Of a stretch of DNA of 64,000 nucleotides, positions 38,340 to 50,500 are shown in pieces; the first letter of the stretch is position 1, and the number at the start of each line of letters is the position of its first letter. Source of the DNA: Mastigias papua. Taxonomy: Eukaryota; Cnidaria; Scyphozoa; Rhizostomeae; Mastigiidae. The stretch covers positions 6,199,840 to 6,263,839 of the forward strand of contig OZ025276.1 of NCBI GenBank assembly GCA_964019165.1, in the 5' to 3' direction. Both the position numbers and the translations under genes were made by a program. Below the pieces are notes generated by a model that saw nothing but the letters and a program-made list of their open reading frames with translations, was not told the DNA's origin and did no database searches.

Positions 38340-40725
38340 TTTAGATCTACTGCCCATGCCGCATCCAAGCTGGGACCCCTAGTTAAACGTCCCTTCCGAA
38401 GGACGGCGGAGTGAGCTGCTTTGGCTGTGTATCTGGAAAATCGCCCATCCAGTGGCTGACCTAACACAGGCAAATTTAGCTTCAGTTAGCTAATGGGAAA
38501 CTAGCTAAGTAGCTTGACACCTCACCCCGTTATATAGCATTTATTGTGAAAAATAATAAAACTTGTGCATCAAATAAGAGTGGCCCATTAGCATAGCATA
38601 GTATAAATTAGGTACAGGTTAGGTGCATCACAGCTTATTATTGTGAAATTGAACTGAAACTGACACCATTGTAAAATTGATCAGAAATAAAATAAAAAGA
38701 TCTAGTCTATGAAAAAATTGCAATCATGATGATGATGTTGACTTCGCGCTGCGGCCTTTGGCTTGTCATTGTCAGGATGCCTTGTTCCACGAGCGGTCTT
38801 TCGAGTCATTGTAGCTAATATATATCATGATAACTATTAACCTTTATCTACATTCAAATACCTATACAAGTGGTTCGGCTAGGAGACTCGCGTCCCTGCC
38901 ATTGAGCCTTCTCCTTCTTCCCTCTATACTCTAAACTCGTCATATATATATTGGAGAGCATGCTTGGATTGCACAAGCATTGCAATTACAACATGCAATC
39001 ATCACGCGCAACCGTGTTGTCGAAATCTAACCATACATAGTGTTATTCCAACCTTATCTTATTCTCGAACCATCCTAGCATTCAAGTCTGATACAAGGCT
39101 AGAGTTTACGAAATCTCAAACAAAGGAAAGCCTATAGTTTAATGCAAAGTGATGATATGGGGATTCCATATCATGCTGTCTAGAACTTGCGTCATATGGC
39201 GCAATGCGTACAGTAGATCTTGTTGCCTATACTAAGTAATATAACAATACCTAATCCAGTCATCTATTGATGCAAGAGTAAATAATCCTAAATCCTAAAA
39301 CAATAGAATGGCGTGCTGCGTAATGCACAGTCACTGCAAAGAGGGTTTCTATCGTATGCCTAAAGTTTAATTCACAAGTGGAATTACTATGCCTAACCTA
39401 ACTTACTTCTTATTAGCTAATACAAATACTTTTGGACATAATACAAGCGTCTTATAGCGTAAAGAATAGACCTAAATGATATTAACGTATGCCTAACATT
39501 CATGGAAGCTATAAAGGTTCTGTTGGCTCATTTACATTCGAGCCCCCGACGTATCTCACGAACAACTAATATGAACTGGCACTCCTCAGTCTTTCTCAAG
39601 CACCTAGAGTCCGAATATCTAATATAAATGCAACAAACAACGAGATGGCACTCCTCAGTCTTTCTCAAGCACTGAGAGTCCATAATACTAAATAACAAAA
39701 TGTGAGACGTCCTAATAAAAGATACTAGTACTTCTACAAGCTACTAAATATCAGTCCAAATCTTCCAACTATAGCTCCAATCTATATTAGCAGTATTACA
39801 TTATCCCCAATGATTTTTTCGTATTCTAGAAAGTAATGTGGTGAGTTTTCGAGTCAATTTTTGATGAAAAAGAGTATCGTAAATTTTGCGAAAGGATATC
39901 TCACATAAAATTCGAGATATTTAACTGAAATTTTGTGGTTCATTGCTTTGTGTCTCTGATTAGGATGAGCAGAGGAAATTTTTATATCTTTCTCGTTTTA
40001 GTCTGTATCTAAGAAAAAGCTCTTTCTATGATGTGTTATCATGACACCAACTTTTCTCTGTTCATCTACAATAGATTTCGATAGCAAGCTATTTGATACA
40101 TTACTTCTAAATGTCGAAACAACCATTGGTCTAAAATGTTTTCACGTGCTAAAATGTGGTCAGATGACATGCTCTGTAAAATAGTGTGTAGTCACGTGAT
40201 CCATGAATTTAGCGCAAAAACTGCGCTTCACACATAATTTGTCACTTATTGAAAATTTGAGCTTATTGAGGTTTACCAATCCTTAGATATTGTTAGAGTA
40301 CTAGTTTTATAGTTTGTTTTATGTTTACGTAATGGTGTTTAAAATGTTGTTTCTATGTTCCCGTTGGTTCCGCTTTTTCGTAGTCACCATACTTCATGTT
40401 ATTGCATCATACCATTACAAAGGGGTGGGATTCAAAATGACAACTTTTTCCGCTGCCCAATTTTTGAACGACCCCTGATCCCTTTTGTACTTGCAAACAT
40501 ACCTACTTTCCAGATCACATGGTAGTTGACTCTTTTTATTGAATTTAGTTACGTAATGTGGTTTTTTGGGAATTCTGAGAAGGAGACTTGGAACACACCA
40601 TTGTGTTTGAAAATACATCGTATTTCGCTTTACCGAACTATTTCAGTCTATCAGTGCCTCTCTGTAGATGTGCTAACCACCGCAGTAATTCATTTTTGTG
40701 AAGACTACTATGTTTTACACTAAAG
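38340..40725. other. Intergenic region before the SAMD9-like gene
   Basis: No gene seen. It contains a pair of alternative hairpins near 38369-38403 and two copies of a 69-bp unit sharing GGCACTCCTCAGTCTTTCTC at 39578 and 39647. Confidence 0.45.
39578..39690. repeat. 69-bp direct duplication
   Basis: GGCACTCCTCAGTCTTTCTC followed by AAGCAC and GAGTCC occurs at 39578 and again at 39647. Flanking bases (AACAAC...) are also alike. Confidence 0.8.
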
Positions 40726-41561
40726 ATGAACCCAGCGGAACCTGATCTTAGAGATAAAATCTCTGAAATAGCACAAAGTGTTGGGAAGAAGTTTGGCAAG
40801 TGTTTGGAAATTAACCTGTCAGCTTTTATCAAGAAATGGAGAGAAGAATATCCATCAATAAAAGTGAAAAAACTTGAGATTGCAACTATTCTACGGGCTG
40901 ACTTTTCTGCTGAAGATGTGGAAGGAGACATACTTCGTGTTCAAGAGAGGCATATTGCCAAAAAGATACAAAAAGCGTCGCAAGAGGATTCATCCAGGAA
41001 AGAAAGGCCTAATCGCCCTGCAAAGAAATTGGAGAAGCTTGAAATTCAACTCGCGTTAGAAGTTTTAGGATACTTGCAAACTCACCTTGAGAAAAGCAAA
41101 TTGGAGGATTCCTCGGTGAATTTCAACACAATTCATGAATTATGGCAAGTAAAGAATCCAAACAAAAGATTTAAAAGCTATCACGTTGGGACCTTCAAGA
41201 AATTTTTAACAACTGTGTGTGAGTTGCGGGAAGATGATTCGAACAAGGAGCTCTTTAATTGCAAAAAAAGTGAAATAGTAAATCGAATACGTTTGATGAA
41301 AGGAGATCAAGAAAACACTTGTAACAGGGATTATATGGATGCTAGTCATTTGAATGAGAAAGGCGAAGACAAGATAAATATTGCGGAAAGCCAGGGCATT
41401 GAGGTGAAGCCAGCGGCATGTGTTTTAGGTGGCAATCGTGAGACGGATATGCTTGAATCAAATGCAACAAAAGTCAAGTTAGCCACCCCATTACCTAGCA
41501 AGAAACATGAAATAAAAGATACCTCATCTATAGCAAGTATGGAGGAATGTGCTCAGGGCAG
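40726..41561 (+). CDS. SAMD9-like: SAMD9-like gene exon 1: duplicated N-terminal module
   Basis: Encodes residues 1-278 and two bases of codon 279. Two stretches share a pattern of a helix, a polar turn and a second helix: INLSAFIKKWREEYPSIKVK...IATILRADF and VNFNTIHELWQVKNPNKRFK...GTFKKFLTTV. They are joined by a basic linker (KKIQKASQEDSSRKERPN). The fold could be a winged-helix or LOTUS/OST-HTH-like RNA-binding unit, but this is weak inference. The last 80 residues are polar and probably disordered. The start ATG is the first in the frame. A 5' noncoding exon may precede it. Confidence 0.8.
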
Positions 41562-44500
41562 GTAAGCAATTTTTGCAGCAGAACGCAGTTTCTTTTATAC
41601 TGTATCTTGAGTGGAGGGAGGCTATAAGTTAGAACAAATTATCCATGATTTCTACCTAATACTTTTGATGAATAGGAAAGCTACGATAGTGTCAACATAG
41701 ACTTCCTAATTCCCATTGGTTGTAATCTAAGATTAAAAAAAAACATGACATTAGCAGTGACAAAAAACGTGACAAAAGACAAATATGTAACTTTAGAAAG
41801 AATGACACGTGGATATTATCGCTACACTTTGAACAATTGAGCATTACTTTACACTTTTATATCTCCATATCATTCTTAAGTTAAATGGGTCCATAAAATA
41901 TCACTAACACAGTGTTTGTTCCTTATGCTGTGGCAGGAAGAGGAACAACCTTTCTGTATGATCACCGAAGCAGAAATATCGAAAGGTAGAAATCCAAAGT
42001 TAAGAACACATTACTATGAACGTCGTGATGCTCCAATATCAGACAAATCTCAGTTCTTGTTGTGGTTCTGATTTTATCACACTCTACTTAATCACAGAAT
42101 CCATTAACTAAGTCATGCATGTTTTCAGAAGGATGCAGCCACATTTGTGACATACAAGTAGCTTGTTGTCACTATCATGTGAAAAATATCAGTGAATAGG
42201 GCTTATAACATAATATATTTAAATTAGCCAATCTCCTTTTTGTCTTTCTGCATACTGGCACATTTGTTGAGGATTTTCTTGGTAAAGCTTGAAGTTCTAA
42301 AACAGTTTAACTCAAACTATTGTTGGTGAAATCTACAGTACAACAGTAGGGTTCTAGAGAGTTTGGGAAACCTGGAAAAGTCAGCTAATACAATTTGAAA
42401 TCAGGGAAAACCTGGAGATATCAGGGAATTTTTCCACATTCTGATTATTTTTGCTTCTTCTTCTTTGTACATATACCAAATTATTTCCCTGGTCCATCAA
42501 AAACTGCTGGAAAGAATGTAAAAAAATCGGAGAATTTTTAAACACTAACCCAGGAAAACCTGGAATAGTTAGGGAATTTTTATGAAAGGAGTCCTGAGAA
42601 CCCTGAATAGTAAGTAAAGGTTAGAAGCTAAGGACAGGGTGCCTTTCTTATCAAGCACTAGCATCTGTCTACATGTCCTAGAGTACAATTATCATTTTTG
42701 TTATTGTTCATGGATATTCCATTTCTTATGACTTTCAGATGGATATGCATTTACAGTTATGGAACAGCATTTTAGCATACTCAGTTTTCATCAATTACTC
42801 TCGGGTGCTTAATACAATGGGGGCGCTTATTAATTTTCAGTGTTTTCCCACCCCCGGACCTTATTAAAACCCCTTATACATTTTAGTACGTTGAAGCGTC
42901 AAAGGTCAATGTCAGTTATAAATCAGGTATAAGTGTTTTCCTTTCGTATTTTCGGTAAGATAATATGCCATTGCATTGACGTTTTGAGAGGTCTATTTAG
43001 TTGGAACATGATGTTATATTACTTAACGAATGACAGGTTTCCCAACTGAAAAATGACACTTTATATACTCCTAAGTTTTATCAGTTTTATTAGTTTTTGA
43101 AAAAGTTCCCACCCCCAACCATTACGACCCCCCTTGTATTAAGCACCCGAGAGTAGTACAGCTCTATCAGCCTGAATCATCAGTAAAGTGGACATTCTGG
43201 CTTGTTAAATTCAAATCAATCCGTGGTAAAAAGATTTATATTTGAAGCATACAAAACACTAAAAGAGCTGCCATACTCTTTTAACACAAGGGGACGTCAA
43301 ATAAACAGTTAAAATTGCTTTTCTAAGTAGAGCTTAACACCTTTCAGCAATTCACAATTTTAGACCTTATATAAATTCATAGTCATAAGGAATATATCAC
43401 ATCTGTTAACATTTCATTGTATTTTATGACCGTTTCTGGCATTTCTTCAGTGTTTGAAAAGGGACACGGTAATGGTGTAAAGTATTTAATTACATACAGA
43501 ATTATCAGAAATTGGTATTACGTAGTTAAGGTTTTCTAGAAAGTGCATGATTGATTATTGAAAGCAATGTAGAGCCATTCCTACATTGGAGTGTTGCATC
43601 TTGACTAAAAGGAATAAGGCGTTAAGTGATACTACTAGATTTAGGGGGTAAATACAAATGCCGAAAGATGCCTGCAGTGATTTTTCAAAGCGTTGGCGAC
43701 AAGGGTAAACTTCTGCAAGGGCATCGAAAGAATTCACGTCTATGGAGAAAGGGCATATTCCACGATTTTGATAGAGCTGATACTTACACATTATGAAACA
43801 ATTTTCTTTACTTTGTATTGTTGCCAATACTAAGGACGACTACTAGTTTACCCCTGTATGGTTTGTGTACAAGACAGCGTAAACATGAATGTAGTGAAAT
43901 GGCGGAGGCAGTGACCTGGGTGAGTAATTATTCATCTATAATTCCGCACCCCTCCCTAAAAGTGGCAGACTTTATTGCATATTCATGATGTACAGAATGG
44001 TTGCTTTCATATGGTATATAAATTATGTGAAAATTTCACTTGCAATGTTTTTAATATTCGTGGAAACGTGTGCTAGGCCCTACTATGAAAAACATCATAA
44101 CTTCTAAATGCTGCCGTATTCCGCAAATATTATTGCACACTCTTACTAGGTAGGGCGAGACCTATCGATTGATATATAATTTATCAACATTTGGTGGGTT
44201 CCGTTCTCTTAAGATCCACAGACGCGGGTTCAACGCATGCAAAGTGTATTGACAATGCTGGGCTCTTTGGAAAGATATAAACAAAAATATTCAGATATCT
44301 TATCTCTCTTTTTTCAGGCATGTAGACAGCTGAACCGGATTGGGGGGGGGGGGCACAGATGTAGAAGTCAAGCTAGAATCCTTCGAGGGGGAGGATTACA
44401 TGTTAAACATAAGTATATTGCAAAATGGTGGTTTTCATAGGCTTTCAAAGGAAAAATGGGGGTGTGGGGGCCTGCCCCCAGAAAAAGTTTTCAAAGTAAC

Positions 44501-47500
44501 TCCCTAGAGAACATCAAAAAACGCCCTTCTGTAGAATAGAATGTACAATCCTCGCCAAAATTAGTTGGAACACCAACGGTTTAGTCATCCAGGAGAACAA
44601 CGTTATTCCTGATTTACTACCAGTGGATAACTCTCCTGGTCCTATTTCTCTTCCATCCTCCCCCCATGAACAATGTTGATTTTTACGTAGGAAATGACCA
44701 TCTACCAGTCATTAGCGAAAATAACTGTCAAAGCAGAACAATCTCGTTATACTTCAACATTGTATCAGGGGGAGGGATGGAGGAGGAGCAAAATTCTGTG
44801 ACAATGCAGTAGGTGTTCCAACAATTTTGGCGAGGATTGTAAAATTGTACAGAACATATTAATACTAGTGAACTTTGAAATGGCATATTAAAAAATAAGA
44901 CTAAGGACTGATTTATACGTCGTGCTTTACTCGCGTCGAATCAAGTGCTATTAAAATCGACGAAAGCGCGACTAAAGCTCATGAATAAAATCCAATTCGA
45001 TTTATACGTCGAGCTTCTGTCGCGCTTTCACAAGTGTAAGCGAAGCAGCCTCGCTGTGGAGCGGTGGCGGGAACTTTCTTTGTTTACACTTCATTGCCTT
45101 ATAGATATAACGAATATTATCAGTTAACCCTGCGGACTGCAATAAATTGTAATTGATTCGAAGCGAGTTAAGCGCGACGTTTAAATCAAAGCCGTGCTTT
45201 GGCCGTGTAGCACGGCCTACTGAGTCGAGCTTTAGTCGTGCTAAGTATTTGACCCGAGCTAAAAACAGGTCATGAGCTGTTTCGATTTATACGCCGTGCT
45301 ACACTCGGACCAAATCAACACTTAGAGCTTTTCAGGTGCAAATAATTGATTCGACTCGAGTATAGCACGACGTATAAATCAGCCCTAAGTTGATTGGCAC
45401 AGTCCAATAGATTCATATTGTTAGTAAAACACTTATTTCTATAATTATAACAATCTCTATCGATACTATTATTCACCTTATTATTATCGCTTGGTAACCT
45501 CGCTTGTTATTAGCCTCGTTTTGGTTTTGTTAATGGATTTGATAATTCAACATCAATGAACAGTAGGATATTCTTTTCCTACTATGCTCTGGTGTATCCA
45601 AAGCTGGCAAGTCAAAATTGATTAGCTTACATAGGGAATATGCAACAGGCTTTTGCTGGCCCTGCATTCCTGAAAGGCTTCTACCTATTCAACCATCTGA
45701 GCACTTGGTCGATACAGATTGGCAAAGATCTCTCAATCACCCTTTCATGTCACATATAAATAGAGCAACATTCTGTAAGCTAATTTGATACAGCATTTTC
45801 ATCATCTGGAATCATCACCACAAAATCACTGTCCTTTTGTGAACTCCTTCTGAACCCTTTACTGCACAGTTTTGAGCATGGCGTCAAACAACTCCTTTCC
45901 AAAAGGTTTAAAAAATGCCCTAATCAAAGTAGCAACCTAGGTGATGACTCAAAAAAGAGTCAAGAGCTACTCTGTTTCTTAACATCAGGATTATGTAGAG
46001 CAGCGTATTCTCTGTTAGCTTGACATAGCTCTTTGGTACTATCTGGTTGATCAAATTATACCAGCTTTAGAAAATTCTGGGCATGGCTACTAAGATATGC
46101 CCTTTCTTTGGCCGAGTCAAAAGTCTGTCAAACCAGATTGGTTTCAAGCTTATTCTCCCTGAGAGTCTCTAGAAAGAAAAACAATAAAAGCAGTAAACTC
46201 TTATAGATTGGCCACAGCCACTGGGTCAAGTATACCTGAGTACCAAGCTCCAGCAAAGCGAAATTGACGAATAACCTAGTGTCACATCCCAGACTGCAGA
46301 CTATGGCCTTTTTCGACTAGATTTCCTGTGTGCACGAGCAAAAGATCTGGTGTGCTAGTGTACAATAAATCTCAGGTGTGCACAACTGACTTTTTGGCTT
46401 TTAAATTAAAACCAATAAAAGTATTTTCCGTTGCTTTCTCACATTGAATAAGTCATTATCGAACATTATGGCCGTCAGTGCTAATTTTTCCTTAATGATT
46501 ATTCTTACATTGTTAGCACACATTTTTTATTAGAAACCTCAATATCCTTTTCTTAGTATATTTTTCGCCTTGATCTCCGATAGGTGTTTAGTTTTTCTCT
46601 AGCACATCAGTTTTTGAGATACATAGGACACCTATTTCATGAGAATCAAACAAACTTCAACCACCCACATGAAACTAATACTGCTAACTGTATGCACAAT
46701 TTAGTTTTTTGTTTGCAATAATTTTTTTGGGTGGATCAAATGCAAGCAGCGGATTACTCACCAATGTAATTTGATATTATTTTTCGAGTTGTTGTTGAGT
46801 TTTTGACGAAGATGGATTTGTTTGCACAGACTTTGTTGGCGTTAAACAAAAGTTAGTAAGTCAATCATTCAATCAACGATTCAATCAAGCAATAAATCAA
46901 TCAATCGATCGATCGATCAGTAATTTAAACAGTTGAGGTTTTATTTGGAACCTCTATGACAGCATGTACCGCTAATGTAAAAACCATCCAGATAAATTCT
47001 ACTATATATGTGGGAAGTTTACCACCAAATCAAATACGACATAGAAGAGAAATGCAAACTGCACCTTGGTTGCTCTCTGGGTGACAAAGGTTAGAACAGG
47101 ACATTACATAGCATATTTTCTACATGCTATCGTGGGCTACGGAATTGGCTCCATAAAAAGAAATCAATGATGTCATTCACAATTCATATGATATGGTGGG
47201 AGCCCAAACTATCTCTAGGGCTGTTATTTCTGCCTTGTGGATATGAAAGGTTTCTCAAACAAGGATGGACGTGTACTTAGGTACCCTTCCCTGCATTCTA
47301 CTCATAGGCCTGTACCCCAAGATGTACCCTGTATTATGATATTGTCAGCAAGACTTTCAAACGCATATCACATGTAGAAAGATTCGAAATCGTACAAATG
47401 CCACACAACAGGGTTTTACAGAAATCCTTTTACAGTATGGACCATTTCAATAGTTCATATAAGGAATGACCAATAAGAAGTAGAGCAATCTGCTACATAA

Positions 47501-50500
47501 TCTGAAAAATTCGATGTGATAGAGAAACACTGAGTATTCACCTGAAATCAGAGCATGAAAATCAAATTCGAAAGGTATATTTAGACCTCTACTGATTAAC
47601 ATAAGTAAAAATTTGTCCACCAGTGTTATGATATCTTGAAAATATTCAAATCAATGAATTAAACCGCATCCTATCGCCTTTCACACACATTCAGAGTCTC
47701 CAGTTTTTTCCGGGAGACTCCCGTTTTTTCAGTAAATCTCCTGTTCTCCCGATTTTGATCACAAATCTCCCGCTTTTTAGTGCTTTACAGTAAACTCATT
47801 TGAAGAACAACTTTGACATTTCTGAGTGTCTTTAAAGGAAAAATTGTTTATTGTTTAAAATATTGCACATTTGAATTGATAATAATCGTTGATAAAGTTT
47901 AAATTTAACATTGAAATTTTGATAGAAAGTTGGTAAATTATGCTTTGACTGATAGTAGTTGCCTAGAAAACAGTACGAGAGGCTTTCAACAAGCTTCTGG
48001 GTATAAAAACAGGCTCGTAGACACTGGGGAGGGGCAGGGGGGCATTGCCCCCCAATAATTCACGGAGGTTGTATATAGAAGTATGGTACACTTTACTTTT
48101 TAATCATTTTCCATTTGAGTTCTACCCAATCTTGAACCTTGAAGCACCATAACACAAATATATGGCATGCAGGTATATTGATTTTGTTTTACGACAAACT
48201 GTTAAAAGGTTTCAAAGAGTTTCTGCTTGTGTAGATGGCAACCCTTTTAGGAAATAGGGCATTGTTTTTTTGAGTGCATTCCATGTAGCTCATGCCAGAT
48301 ATCTGAGGGTAAGAAATGTTTTTTCTTCAATGTGTTGGTAAGAGAGCTTTGCCTCTATCATTGGTGTACATGCATGTAGTACCGAAGAGAAAAGACGGTT
48401 TAGCGTTTTCCTTTGTCGTTATAAAACTACAAATTTCGATGAAACTAGGTTCATTCCTTTTTTATAAGAAAAATTTTATAAGCCCAACAGCCTCAAAATT
48501 GTTAGGGAATTAAGAACAAATTGAAGCTGAAGTACTATCGTAAAATGTACTTTTGCACAAAGATGCATACACTATCCAATAATATATTAACATGAAATGT
48601 CATTCCCTCATAAAATTAATACCTGTTTCATAGGCATCTAATTTTGTCTTGCATATTGTCTTATGTCTAAATTGTCTACACCTCACAAATTAAAGAACAA
48701 ATTTTATGAACAATTCAGCCTCAAAAATTTAGAAAAAATTAAGAACAGCCAGCCTGAACCTCAATGTTACTGGTTCGTATAAAAAAGAGTGCAACGGAGT
48801 CAGTATCTCCATCTTAGCATGAAGATCAATGATGGAAAGTGCTACAATCCTCGCCAAAATTGTTGGAACACCTACTGCATTGTCACAGAATTTTGCTCCA
48901 CCTCCATCCCTCCCCCTGATACAATGTTGAAGTATGACGAGATTGTTCCGCTTTGACAGTTATTTTCGCTAATGACTGGTAGATGGTCACTTCCTACGTA
49001 AAAATCAACATTGTTCATGGGGGAAGGGGGGAAGGGAAATAGGACCAGGAGAGTTATCCACTGGTAGTAAATCAGGAATAACGTTGTTCTCCTGGATGAC
49101 TAAACCGTTGGTGTTCCAACTAATTTTGGCGAGGATTGTAGATACAATTTCAGCCTTATCTTTCATTCTCTAATGAGATTAGCATACTTTGGTGCTTGTT
49201 TGACGAAGAAAAGTACTAGATACATGCACAGATGACATCTCCAAAGTAGGATTTTGCCTACAGTTTTTAAGTATGCTGATGACTCTACGAGGTGCTATGA
49301 GTTGGTAATTAAAAACATTCGATCCGCAAATGTTTTCCCATCGGGTTTTAGTGATCATGAACTTATTGGCTGTGTTTGCAAAGTAAACCATCTGAGTTTT
49401 AAACCGAAAGAAATCCGCTGCCGCGACTATGGCCCGGCCCAATTGAATCGTGATCTTCTGGATGCGGATTGGACGGAAGTTTATGGCACAAATGACGTAA
49501 ATTCAGCCTGGAAGGCATTTGATAAAATCACGTCGACACTCATTGATATTCATGCCCCTATGATAAACAAAAGAGTGAAATCTAAACCGGCTCCATGGCT
49601 TACCGTTCAAATAAAAATCCAAATGAATGACTGGGATAAGCTCTATAGACAGTATCGAAAGAGCAAACTAGACTGTGATTGGAGAGCATATCACGATAAA
49701 CGAAACCAAGTAAATATGATGCTCCTCAAAGCAAGAAGTAACTACAACAAGGATTTGTTAAGGGAGAGCTCCAATGATTCGGACAAATTCTGGAAGTCTC
49801 TCAAGAGCATTTACCCAACATCATCAAAGGGTAACCAACAGTGCAAATCGTTTGACATTAACGGCGAGAATTGCACTGATGCGAAACAAATTGCCAATGG
49901 TTTCAGATCATTCTTCTCAAATGCCGTCAACCACATCAAGTCACAGGCCATGCGCCTTTCCAACTTCGCATGGCGGAAACAGAGTAGCATCAACTTTAAG
50001 ACTTACAAAACATTTCGCTTTGAGGAGGTAACACCTGTGGAAATTTGTAGTCTTATTAAAAAACTGAGAAAGAAGAAATCAACGGGTTGTGACAATCTGC
50101 CAGTCATGTTCCTAAAGGACGCTAAGGATGAGATAAAACAGCCTCTCACCTACATTATCAACCTCTCAATCAGAAATGGAGTTGTACCAACTGGTTGGAA
50201 AACAGCTCGTATCACACCAGTTTATAAGTCTGGCCCCTGTCTCATTTTAACAACTACAGACCGATAACAATCCTGCCGATTGTGTCTACAAGTGCTGAAA
50301 GAATTGTTCACAAACAGCTGATGAATTTTCTAGAAGAGAACAATCTACTCTACAGCCATCAATTCGGATTTCGCGAAGGTATGTCTACCGAGCAAGCAGT
50401 AACTCTCTTCTTAGGCGAAATTCGATCTAACGTCGACAAAGGAAAATTTACTGGTGCTTGCTTCATAGATTTGTCGAAAGCCTTCGACACCATCAGTCAT

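Noticed and set aside
44220..44245. Possible tRNA B box (GGTTCAACGC)
   Set aside because: No matching A box or cloverleaf upstream.
49254..50267. 337-codon open frame as a host gene
   Set aside because: It contains LINE endonuclease and reverse-transcriptase blocks and continues into further RT frames.
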